From an uncultured Hyphomicrobiales bacterium (lineage in GTDB: Bacteria; Pseudomonadota; Alphaproteobacteria; Rhizobiales; Beijerinckiaceae), in the NCBI GenBank assembly GCA_903931945.1, contig CAIZEI010000151.1, positions 1 to 64,000 of the forward strand: a stretch of DNA of 64,000 bases, in the 5' to 3' direction. The notes under the pieces are model-generated. The model was not told the DNA's origin. It did no database searches and saw only the letters and a program-made list of their open reading frames with translations. Numbering within the stretch: position 1 is the first letter of the stretch; each line of letters begins with the position of its first letter. Positions 54,104 to 61,526 of the stretch are shown here, one piece after another. The translations under genes and the position numbers were made by a program.

Positions 54104-54670
54104 TCAAATCGAGTCTTTGTCGCCCTCGCCCGCAACCTCCACAGGCGCCACAATTGTCACACGGCGGGCAATGAGATCGACGTCAGGGACAACGGCGCGG
54201 GTGAAGGGGAACAGCAGGGTTTCGCCACCCCCGACAGGCGCGACTTCGAGAATATCGCCCGCGCCGTAATTCGGCGCATCGACAATCACGCCGATGGGCT
54301 CGCCGAGCGAATCGACCGCTGTCATCCCGATGAGGTCGGAAATGTAATATTCATCCTCGTCCCCGGCGGGCATGCGGGCGCGGTCGGCATAGATCTCGAG
54401 ATTGGTCAGCGTCTCGGCGCCGTTGCGGTCGCTTACGCCCTTGACGCGCGCAACAAGAGCGCCTTTGCCGCCTTCGCGCAGAGCCTCGATCGCAAAAATC
54501 CGGGCGCCCGCAACATCCGTGAGATCGCCATAGTCTGCGATCGCGAGGGGGTCCTGCGTAAAGGATTGCAGACGCAATTCGCCACGCAGGCCTACCGCTG
54601 CGCCAAAAAGACCGACGAGCACAAGGCCGGGCCGGGGTTTTGTCGGCGGCGCTGGAGGCTTTTTCGCCAT
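54104..54670 (-). CDS. rimM: Ribosome maturation factor RimM
   Basis: A 188-residue protein with an N-terminal RimM domain (LVLVGLFGAAVGLRGELRLQSF) and a C-terminal PRC-barrel (YYISDLIGMTAVDSLGEPIG). It assists maturation of the head of the 30S subunit through S19. The gene follows rpsP after a hairpin of 27 bases. Confidence 0.93.
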   Translation of the reverse strand: MAKKPPAPPTKPRPGLVLVGLFGAAVGLRGELRLQSFTQDPLAIADYGDLTDVAGARIFAIEALREGGKGALVARVKGVSDRNGAETLTNLEIYADRARMPAGDEDEYYISDLIGMTAVDSLGEPIGVIVDAPNYGAGDILEVAPVGGGETLLFPFTRAVVPDVDLIARRVTIVAPVEVAGEGDKDSI

Positions 54671-54701
54671 AGTCTTGAAGAGACCTGAAGGAGCGCGTCT
54701 C

Positions 54702-54728
54702 CCTTCTCCCGCTCATGGCGGGAGAAGG
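54702..54728. repeat. Hairpin between rpsP and rimM
   Basis: CCTTCTCCCGC and GCGGGAGAAGG form a perfect 11-bp stem around TCATG, with outer arms GCGCGT/ACGCGC adding six more pairs. The sequence resembles the palindrome at 63208, so both look like members of a dispersed repeat family. It could set the ratio of rpsP to rimM by partial termination or mRNA stabilisation. Confidence 0.6.
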
Positions 54729-54743
54729 ACGCGCGGAGGGAAC

Positions 54744-55100
54744 TTACTCCGCCGCAGCAGGCGCGGCTTCAGCAGCGGCGGCGGCCGCCGCACGTTCCTG
54801 GGCCTTCTTCTTCGGCTTGGCCTTTTCCGGGTTGTTCTGCGCTTCGCGCTTTCCAACGCCGAGAGCTTCCAGCAAACGGGCGACGCGGTCGGAGGGCTGC
54901 GCGCCCTTGGCGATCCAGGCATTCGCCTTCTCGGTGTCGAGCACCACGCGTGTGGCGTCGTCCTTCTTCTTCAGCGGATCGAACGTGCCGAGACGCTCGA
55001 TGAAACGGCCATCGCGGGGCATGCGGGAATCCGCAACAACGACGCGATAGAAGGGGCGCTTCTTGGCGCCGCCGCGGGACAGTCGAATTTTAAGAGACAT
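54744..55100 (-). CDS. rpsP: 30S ribosomal protein S16
   Basis: A 118-residue ribosomal protein. The start [20 protein letters not shown] and [14 protein letters not shown] are invariant S16 features. The C-terminal 30 residues are an Ala/Glu/Lys-rich extension ([14 protein letters not shown]) beyond the usual core, seen in other alphaproteobacteria. Lies between ffh and rimM. Confidence 0.95.
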   Translation of the reverse strand: MSLKIRLSRGGAKKRPFYRVVVADSRMPRDGRFIERLGTFDPLKKKDDATRVVLDTEKANAWIAKGAQPSDRVARLLEALGVGKREAQNNPEKAKPKKKAQERAAAAAAAEAAPAAAE

Positions 55101-55123
55101 GCTTGGGTTCCTTGTTGTTCATA

Positions 55124-55197
55124 GGCAGTAGGAGTTAGACAGTGGGCAGTAGGGGAATATTGCAATAGTCAGAAGAGCTTCCTTACTGCCTACTGCC
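55124..55197. repeat. GGCAGTAGG direct and inverted copies between ffh and rpsP
   Basis: GGCAGTAGG occurs at 55124-55132 and 55145-55153, and its inverse CCTACTGCC at 55189-55197, with a partial ACTGCC beside it. The arms could pair into a hairpin in the 98-base gap after ffh. It resembles an intergenic repeat unit rather than a protein-binding operator. Confidence 0.5.
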
Positions 55198-55198
55198 T

Positions 55199-56788
55199 TC
55201 ATTTCTTCTTCCCGAACGGGTTGAAGCCGCCGAGCGGACCTCCCCCCAATCCGGGTAATTTTGGACCGCCGAGTCCGGGCAAACTGCCCGGCAGGCCCGG
55301 CAGCCCTCCGGGTCTCGGCCCGCCAAACACGCCCGGCGGAGGCGCTTCAGGCAATTTCGGCATTCCAGGCGGCAGCGCGCCGCCGCCGCCCATCTGTTGT
55401 TTCATGGCCTCGATCTGTTCGGGCGAGGGCATTCCCCCGCCCATGCCGAACATAGAGGCCAGCTTGCCCATCGGGCCGCGCTTGCCCGCCGCGCCGCCCA
55501 TGGCCTTCATCATATCGGCCATCTGCCGATGCTGTTTGAGCACCTTGTTGACATCTTCGGGCTTCATGCCGGAGCCTGCCGCGATGCGGCGTTTGCGCGA
55601 GGCTTTCAGCAAATCGGGATTGCGCCGCTCGGCCGGCGTCATCGACAGGATGATGGCGCGCTGCCGTTTGATCGTGTTTTCGTTGAGATGCGCAGCGGAC
55701 ATCTGATCTTTTATTTTGGCCATGCCGGGCAACATCCCCATGATGCCGCCCATGCCGCCCATTTTCTCGATCTGCGCGAGCTGCTCGCCAAAATCCTCAA
55801 GGTCGAACTTCCCCTTGCGCATTTTCTCGGCCATTTTCGAGGCCTTGTCGGCGTCGAAATTGGCGGCGGCTTTCTCGACAAGCGCGACGATATCGCCCAT
55901 GCCCAGAATGCGCCCGGCGATGCGCTGGGGATCGAAATCTTCAAGATCGTCGACTTTTTCGCCGGTGCCGAGCAGCTTGATCGGCTTGCCGGTGACCGCC
56001 CGCATGGAGAGCGCGGCGCCGCCGCGCCCATCGCCGTCGCAGCGCGTCAGAACGATGCCGGTGATCGCCACGCGGCTGTCGAAATTGCGGGCCAGATTGA
56101 CCGCATCCTGACCGGTGAGGCTGTCTGCGACGAGCAGGATTTCATGCGGGCGCGCGGCGGCCTTGATCTCCGCCATCTCCTGCATCAACGGCTCGTCGAT
56201 ATGGGTGCGGCCCGCTGTGTCGTACATGACAACATCGAAACCCTGCAGGCGCGCGGCTTCCTCGGCGCGACGGGTGATCTGGACCGGACTCTGGCCTGCG
56301 ATAATGGGCAGCGTCGCAATGCCGGTCTGCCGGCCGAGGACGGCCAGCTGCTCCTGTGCGGCGGGGCGCTTCACGTCGAGCGAGGCCATCAGCACCTTGC
56401 GCTTCATGCGTTCGGTGAGACGTTTGGCGATTTTCGCGGTCGTGGTCGTCTTACCCGCGCCCTGCAAGCCGACCATCATGATGGCGACAGGCGCGGCGGC
56501 GTCGAGATTGATCGGATCGGCGGTCGAGCCCAGCGTCTCGACCATCACATCGTTGACGATCTTGACGACCATCTGACCGGGAGTGACGGATTTCACCACA
56601 TTGGCGCCAATGGCGCGCCCGCGAACCTTGTCGACAAACGCGCGCGTGACATCCAGCGCCACGTCGGCTTCCAGCAACGCGCGGCGCACCTCGCGCAAGG
56701 CAAGGTCGACATCGGCCTCGCTCAGGGCGCCGCGGCCCCTGAGCTGGTCGAATATGCCTGAGAGCTTTTCCGAAAGCCCTTCGAACAT
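55199..56788 (-). CDS. ffh: Signal recognition particle protein
   Basis: A 529-residue GTPase that binds 4.5S RNA and signal sequences to deliver membrane proteins to FtsY. The N domain comes first, then the G domain with GLQGAGKTTTTAKIAKRL, DTAGRTHIDE and TRCDGDGRGGAAL, then the Met-rich M domain (MGGMGGIMGMLPGMAKIK). A Pro/Gly/Leu-rich tail of about 60 residues follows (for example GGPRPGGLPGLPG), as usual in alphaproteobacterial Ffh. It heads the rpsP-rimM group. Confidence 0.95.
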   Translation of the reverse strand: MFEGLSEKLSGIFDQLRGRGALSEADVDLALREVRRALLEADVALDVTRAFVDKVRGRAIGANVVKSVTPGQMVVKIVNDVMVETLGSTADPINLDAAAPVAIMMVGLQGAGKTTTTAKIAKRLTERMKRKVLMASLDVKRPAAQEQLAVLGRQTGIATLPIIAGQSPVQITRRAEEAARLQGFDVVMYDTAGRTHIDEPLMQEMAEIKAAARPHEILLVADSLTGQDAVNLARNFDSRVAITGIVLTRCDGDGRGGAALSMRAVTGKPIKLLGTGEKVDDLEDFDPQRIAGRILGMGDIVALVEKAAANFDADKASKMAEKMRKGKFDLEDFGEQLAQIEKMGGMGGIMGMLPGMAKIKDQMSAAHLNENTIKRQRAIILSMTPAERRNPDLLKASRKRRIAAGSGMKPEDVNKVLKQHRQMADMMKAMGGAAGKRGPMGKLASMFGMGGGMPSPEQIEAMKQQMGGGGALPPGMPKLPEAPPPGVFGGPRPGGLPGLPGSLPGLGGPKLPGLGGGPLGGFNPFGKKK

Positions 56789-56995
56789 GGGTTCACTCCA
56801 TTTCCCGAATGCACAGCCGCAAAGCCAAACGCGCCCGGGAGCGCATCGGCGCCGCCGGACGGGAACCCCTTTTCTCGATGGAAAAGTGGGCGGCTTCAGG
56901 ACATCGCTGTCGAGAGTTGGGCGTGTTTAGGGGATGGAGGGGGCGGATGTCAAACCGAAATCCGCGCCGCCCGACCGATCGTTGCGCTGCAAGCG

Positions 56996-57826
56996 CTAGA
57001 AATGCCTGACGCCCAAAGGTTTGCCACCCACCCTGGGGTCTTTCCACCAGCCGCCGTCCGCATGGTAATCGAAGGTGGCGTGATGGCCTTTACGGGCTGT
57101 CAGCAAAAGGCGACCATGCTCGAAGTTCCAGCCGACGGGCTCAAAAATCACGATGCCGTTGTCGCGGCAGGCCGGCGCGAGTTGCGCGCGAAAACCGCCC
57201 GGTCCGCGCGATTGATCGTCGAGCGTCAACATGCAGCCCACGTCCTTGCCGCCTTCCACCCCCTCGCGCAGGATGACGTAACGCCCGCCGAGGTCTGACA
57301 ATTTTCCGGGGTAATGCGTCACAGCGGCGCGGGTCGTCGGCTCCGGCTCCTTCACGGGTTTCGGGGCCGCGTTGGCTGGCGCCGCGACAGGAATTGCGGC
57401 AAAGCCCTTCTGAAGATCCTGACGCCCTGTCGGGGTCATTTCATAAGCTTCGCCGTCCGGTCCCTTCGCAGTCCATTTGCTTTCGGCCTTCCGTGTGAAG
57501 ACAAGTTCGGCTTCGCCCGCCTTTGCATCAAAGACGATGGCGCCGTCGCCCCGGACTGTCCAGCCCCGCACCGGCCCCAGCGCGGGCATGGAATGGCGGC
57601 AACCGCTCGGAATCGCCAAAGTCCGGTCAATCGTGTTGGCGTTTTCGGAATGCAGCACAAGGCCGCACTTTTTTGTCGAACCTTCAAGCGCGATTTCCCA
57701 CGGACCGGATGCTGCCGCGATCGCAGGCGACTCGACGGGAGCAGCAAAGCCGGGCAATACAGGCGCAATCAGGATCAGGGCGCCCGCCAGAAATCCGAAC
57801 CGGATGAGCCATTCCTTCCGCGACAT
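56996..57826 (-). CDS. Secreted protein with two AprI/Inh-type protease-inhibitor-like domains
   Basis: A 276-residue protein with an N-terminal signal/anchor (FLAGALILIAPVLPGFAAP) and two copies of a small beta-barrel like the AprI/Inh metalloprotease inhibitors. The first is GPWEIALEGSTKKCGLVLHS with a second Cys in PSGCRHSMPAL; the second is YPGKLSDLGGRYVILREG with CMLTLDD and CRDNG. A Pro/Ala linker joins them. The single-domain inhibitors act in the periplasm against serralysin-type proteases; no such protease is nearby. The assignment rests on pattern only. Confidence 0.65.
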   Translation of the reverse strand: MSRKEWLIRFGFLAGALILIAPVLPGFAAPVESPAIAAASGPWEIALEGSTKKCGLVLHSENANTIDRTLAIPSGCRHSMPALGPVRGWTVRGDGAIVFDAKAGEAELVFTRKAESKWTAKGPDGEAYEMTPTGRQDLQKGFAAIPVAAPANAAPKPVKEPEPTTRAAVTHYPGKLSDLGGRYVILREGVEGGKDVGCMLTLDDQSRGPGGFRAQLAPACRDNGIVIFEPVGWNFEHGRLLLTARKGHHATFDYHADGGWWKDPRVGGKPLGVRHF

Positions 57827-57885
57827 TGCAATCCTCCTGTTCCATTCTCAAAAATTGCTGAAACAATCAGCGATACTGCACGATT

Positions 57886-58869
57886 TCAGGACCGTGGCCA
57901 AGGCGTTTCGGCCACCGGCGTCAAGGGCCCCGTCCCGCGCACGAAGGAAAAAATATTATCGAGAGTCAATTTCGCCATCGCCTCGCGCGTCGGTCCGGTG
58001 GCGGACCCGACATGCGGCAGCAGCACCACATGATCCATTGCCAGCAGGGCTGCAGGAACCCGGGGTTCGTCGAGAAACACGTCGAGCCCGGCGCCAAGAA
58101 TGGTTCCATTCTGCAACGCCGCAATCAGCGCGTCCTCATCGACAATGCCGCCACGCGCGATATTGATGACAATGCCGTTCGATCCCAGCGCCGCAAGGAT
58201 TTCTGCGTCGATGAGATTGCGCGTCTGCGCCCCTCCCGGGGTCGCAACCATCAGAATATCGCAGGCGGCGGCCATGTCCTTGAGGTCGGCGTAATATGGC
58301 CATCCCGCGCCGTCCTGCTGGCGGCGGCCATGATAGACCACTTTCAGACCGAACGCTTCGCCACGCCGCGCTATGGCCTTGCCAATGCGCCCAAGGCCGA
58401 CAATGCCCAGCGTGCGCCCGCGCAGGCTGGCGGAGAGAGGAAATGACTCTTCCAGCCATTTGCCGGAACGCACGAAGCGGTCGGCTTGCGGCAACTGCCG
58501 CACAACGGACAGAAGCAGACCGAACGCCGCGTCGGCTGTCTCCTCGGTCAAAACATCGGGCGTGTTGGTAACGACAATCCCCCGCGCCGCCGCCGCCCGC
58601 GCGTCGATATTGTCATAGCCGACGCCGATATTCGCCACGAGTTCAAGCTTGGGGAATTGCCCCATAAAGGCGGCGTCAATCGGACGGACAACGCCGCCCG
58701 CGATCACCGGCACACCGGTGACGATAAAACGCAGGCTCTCGGCGATGTCCGTGAGAGCGGTTTGCGGATGGCGCGCATCCCATGATTTCACGACGTGAAA
58801 ATCCTGCGCCAGGCCCGCGTCGAGCAAGGCAGGCAACGGCACGGGCATCAGGATACAGGGCTTGCTCAT
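57886..58869 (-). CDS. D-isomer-specific 2-hydroxyacid dehydrogenase
   Basis: A 327-residue NAD(P)-dependent reductase of the hydroxypyruvate/glyoxylate/2-ketogluconate group. The cofactor motif is GIVGLGRIGKAIARRGEAFG; the catalytic Arg is in INIARGGIVDE, Glu in DVFLDEPRVP and His in LLPHVGSAT. The residue after the second beta strand is followed by GRRQQ, which favours NADPH. I choose ATG 58869 (MSKPCILMPV) over the track start 58989. Confidence 0.88.
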   Translation of the reverse strand: MSKPCILMPVPLPALLDAGLAQDFHVVKSWDARHPQTALTDIAESLRFIVTGVPVIAGGVVRPIDAAFMGQFPKLELVANIGVGYDNIDARAAAARGIVVTNTPDVLTEETADAAFGLLLSVVRQLPQADRFVRSGKWLEESFPLSASLRGRTLGIVGLGRIGKAIARRGEAFGLKVVYHGRRQQDGAGWPYYADLKDMAAACDILMVATPGGAQTRNLIDAEILAALGSNGIVINIARGGIVDEDALIAALQNGTILGAGLDVFLDEPRVPAALLAMDHVVLLPHVGSATGPTREAMAKLTLDNIFSFVRGTGPLTPVAETPWPRS

Positions 58870-59008
58870 GGCGTTTCTCTCCGGCGCCATGCTATCGCCG
58901 CGCCGGCGAATCCTGTCAACGAGCATTGTTTCCGGGTGGCGGCGCAATCTGGCGGGCCTTGCCCGGGCGCCGACAGACGTCGCGCTCATGCGACTGTATT
59001 TGCCGCAC

Positions 59009-59791
59009 TCACAAAAACCTGAAGCTTTTCACCTGCGGGGCTGCGGCAAACCACGCGAGGCGGAATTCCGCCTCGCTGGCGAAAACATGCGTCGGCAGGC
59101 GTTTATAGACATAGCCAAGAGTCAACGGGTGTTGATCGAAGGGAAAAGGATCGAGCTTTATGTCACCGCCGCCCAGCGGGATCATGCGGATTGTGACGCC
59201 GTCCTCTGGCGCCTGGCCATAGGCAACGGGAACCGGCTCAAAAATCTGGTCCTTCGGTTCGCCCATGCACAAGGCCAGCGAGAAAATATCCCAGAATTGC
59301 AGCAGCCGGTAGTTGACCGCAAATTCCATCCGGTCAACGCCCGCCATCGCCAGTTCCTGCCGGCGCTCATAGTCCGCCGCGAAAGCCTCAACGCGCGCAT
59401 CGATCGGGCGCATGGTCATGGCGGGCGTTCTCACCACGCCATATCTGTTGCGCCAAAGTCCTGTGCGATGGCGTGAGATCAGCAACCCGGCATAGGCGTC
59501 GAGGCCCGTCAGCCAGTCAATGCCGGCGCCAAAAGCCTGCAACTGGCTCGCGTCATTGGGGACCTGAAAAAAGCTTGGCGACGATTTCGCCTGCCGGTCA
59601 TAGCGCGGCGCCGTCTCGTAAGCGGACCAGCCGCAATCATGCAAGGCGGCCGCGCGCACCGTGGACTCGCGCCGCGCGGGCGCAGCAAATTCGGCGTTGC
59701 CCCAGTGAGCGGCAAAGTAGCCGGACAATGCCGCGTGATCGGTCTGATTGATCAGCAGCATCGAGCCGTCGTCGAGTTTGCGGACTATCAT
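59009..59791 (-). CDS. DUF3891 family protein
   Basis: A 260-residue soluble protein of DUF3891. The conserved opening LINQTDHAALSGYFAAHWGN and VRAAALHDCGWSAYE (with His and Asp that could bind a metal) point to this family; LLISRHRTGL and the rest align through the protein. The His-Asp pattern is reminiscent of HD-type hydrolases, but activity is unknown. Confidence 0.83.
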   Translation of the reverse strand: MIVRKLDDGSMLLINQTDHAALSGYFAAHWGNAEFAAPARRESTVRAAALHDCGWSAYETAPRYDRQAKSSPSFFQVPNDASQLQAFGAGIDWLTGLDAYAGLLISRHRTGLWRNRYGVVRTPAMTMRPIDARVEAFAADYERRQELAMAGVDRMEFAVNYRLLQFWDIFSLALCMGEPKDQIFEPVPVAYGQAPEDGVTIRMIPLGGGDIKLDPFPFDQHPLTLGYVYKRLPTHVFASEAEFRLAWFAAAPQVKSFRFL

Positions 59792-59851
59792 CCCGGCGCC
59801 TCACGGGTTGAACGCGATTCGCGGCGCATCCTTCAGGAACGCCGCAAAGGG

Positions 59852-60864
59852 CTACTTCCAGAACCGCGCCATGCCCGTCGTGCCATGCCCGCGCGTTTCG
59901 TCGCTGGCGGGAATGAGATAAAGCTGCGCATGGGCGATGCGCGGCAGCGCCTTTTCCATGATCCCGAGTTCAGGCGGATTGCGCTCGTCATCGCCCGAAT
60001 TGACGGCCAGCAGCGCCGCCCTGACGCCTCAAGCCCGGGCGCAGGATTGTAATCGCGCGAGGCGTCGAACTGATAGATCGTGTCATTGGCGTCGCCGCCC
60101 ACGGGCGCGGCCAGCCTGTCATCGATCAGTTTGTCTGCGCGCTCGCGCGTCGGCGCAAGCGCACGATAGCCGCGCGTACCGCCGGATGTTCCGGTGCTTA
60201 ACCAGACGTTGGCGAGGCGCAGCGCGCGCGGTTGCGCAGAATAGTCGCCGCCGTGCCATTCGGGATCGGCTTTGATGGTTTCAATGAGCAGGCGGCGCAT
60301 CATCCAGTTGCGCGCCGACATTTCTGATGGGCTCGAGGCCATCGGAATCAACGCATCCATGAAATCGGGATAGCGTTCGCCAAAAATCCAGGTTTCCATG
60401 CCACCCATGGAATTTCCGGTCACAGCGCGCACATGTTTGAGGCCAAGCCCCTGCGTCAGCAGCAGGTATTGCGCCTCCACCATGTCGTCATAATTGTAAC
60501 GTGGAAATTTCATCCGCAGACCGTCGGAGGGTTTTGACGATTGTCCCGCGCCAATCGCATCGGGCAGGATGATGAAATATTTTTGCGCATCGAGCGGCTG
60601 ACCGGGCCCAAACAACTCGCCCGCATAATCCTTGCCAAGAAATTTGGCGCCAGACCCGCCAGTGCCATGCATGATCACAACCGGTTCGCCTGAGGGCGAG
60701 CCAATCGTGAGGTAATGCTGGCGCAGTTCTGGCAGGACCTCTCCGGTGTGAAAACGAAATGCCTTTGTGGCGAAGGCGCCGTCTTTGGGCGCAGGGTAAT
60801 CTTGCGCCATGGCGGAGAACGCCATCAACCCAGCCGCAAGTCCGCACCATTTCAACGCAGCCAT
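59852..60864 (-). pseudogene. Secreted alpha/beta hydrolase with a one-base frameshift
   Basis: The frame from ATG 60864 encodes a signal peptide (WCGLAAGLMAFSAMAQ) and an alpha/beta hydrolase similar to homoserine O-acetyltransferase-like esterases: VIMHGTGGSGAKFLGKDY, VTGNSMGGMETWIFGE with the nucleophile Ser. After NPAPGLEA (about base 60025) the frame goes wrong; adding one base restores RAALLAVNSGDDERNPPEL and then ETRGHGTTGMARFWK with a stop at 59852. Those lost parts carry the expected catalytic Asp and His. The uncorrected frame reads on to 59833 with arginine-rich nonsense. Corrected length is 337 residues. It may be a real lesion or a base-calling error. Confidence 0.87.
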
Positions 60865-61012
60865 TCCTGCCTCCCTGCTCTTGCGCGCAATTGTCGCGCG
60901 CCCGGCCCTGATGTCAATCGGGACCGCGAAATCCCGTTGACTGGCCGCGCCAGTGTGAAATGATGCGCGCAACTTCGCTGACGAGCGCGAAGGATGCCAC
61001 GGGGAGGCGAGC

Positions 61013-61498
61013 ATGAAATGGCGCGACGCAGCGCGGGCCCTGGGATTGTTGGCCACTTGCTGGTTTCTCATCGCCGCAATGCCGGCCCATGCGCAAAACC
61101 CGGTGGCGCCGCCCAATGTCGAATGGCGCCAGGACAGCGATCCCGCGCAACGCTATTTGCAGCGTTCGCTCGAAATTTTCGAATTCAAGCGCGCCGCTGC
61201 AGCGGGCGTCGAGCGCGGTCGCGAGATTTTCTATTTCAAATGCTGGATGTGCCACAACGAATTCGCCAAACAGGCGCCGCGCCTCGACGGGCTGTTCAAA
61301 CGCGAGACGATGGTGATGGGCATGCCCGTCAACGAGGACAACGTCAAGAACCAGATTCGCAACGGCAGTCCCAACATGGCGTCCTACAAAACGACGCTGG
61401 GCGAGGCCGATATTTCCGATCTCGTCGCCTTCATTCGCGAAAAATGTTGCTGGGACTCTGACGCGCCGCCGCTCAACCCACGCTACATCGCGCATTGA
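61013..61498 (+). CDS. Class I c-type cytochrome
   Basis: A 161-residue periplasmic cytochrome with a signal peptide (LLATCWFLIAAMPAHAQ) and one haem-attachment motif CWMCH at residues 77-81; a Met later (PVNEDNVKNQIRNGSPNMAS) is the likely axial ligand. A strong GGGGAGG site precedes ATG 61013. It lies 28 bases before the propeller gene, which also has a CxxCH motif, so the two probably exchange electrons. Confidence 0.88.
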   Translation: MKWRDAARALGLLATCWFLIAAMPAHAQNPVAPPNVEWRQDSDPAQRYLQRSLEIFEFKRAAAAGVERGREIFYFKCWMCHNEFAKQAPRLDGLFKRETMVMGMPVNEDNVKNQIRNGSPNMASYKTTLGEADISDLVAFIREKCCWDSDAPPLNPRYIAH

Positions 61499-61526
61499 TC
61501 GGCACGGTCGAAAACGGGAGATAATT

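Noticed and set aside
55397-56761. 454-residue plus-strand ORF
   Set aside because: Antisense to ffh; His- and Asp-rich mirror of the real frame.
56793-57047. 84-residue minus-strand ORF upstream of ffh
   Set aside because: It spans the gap and the end of the next gene with no recognisable features; probably the ffh leader region only.
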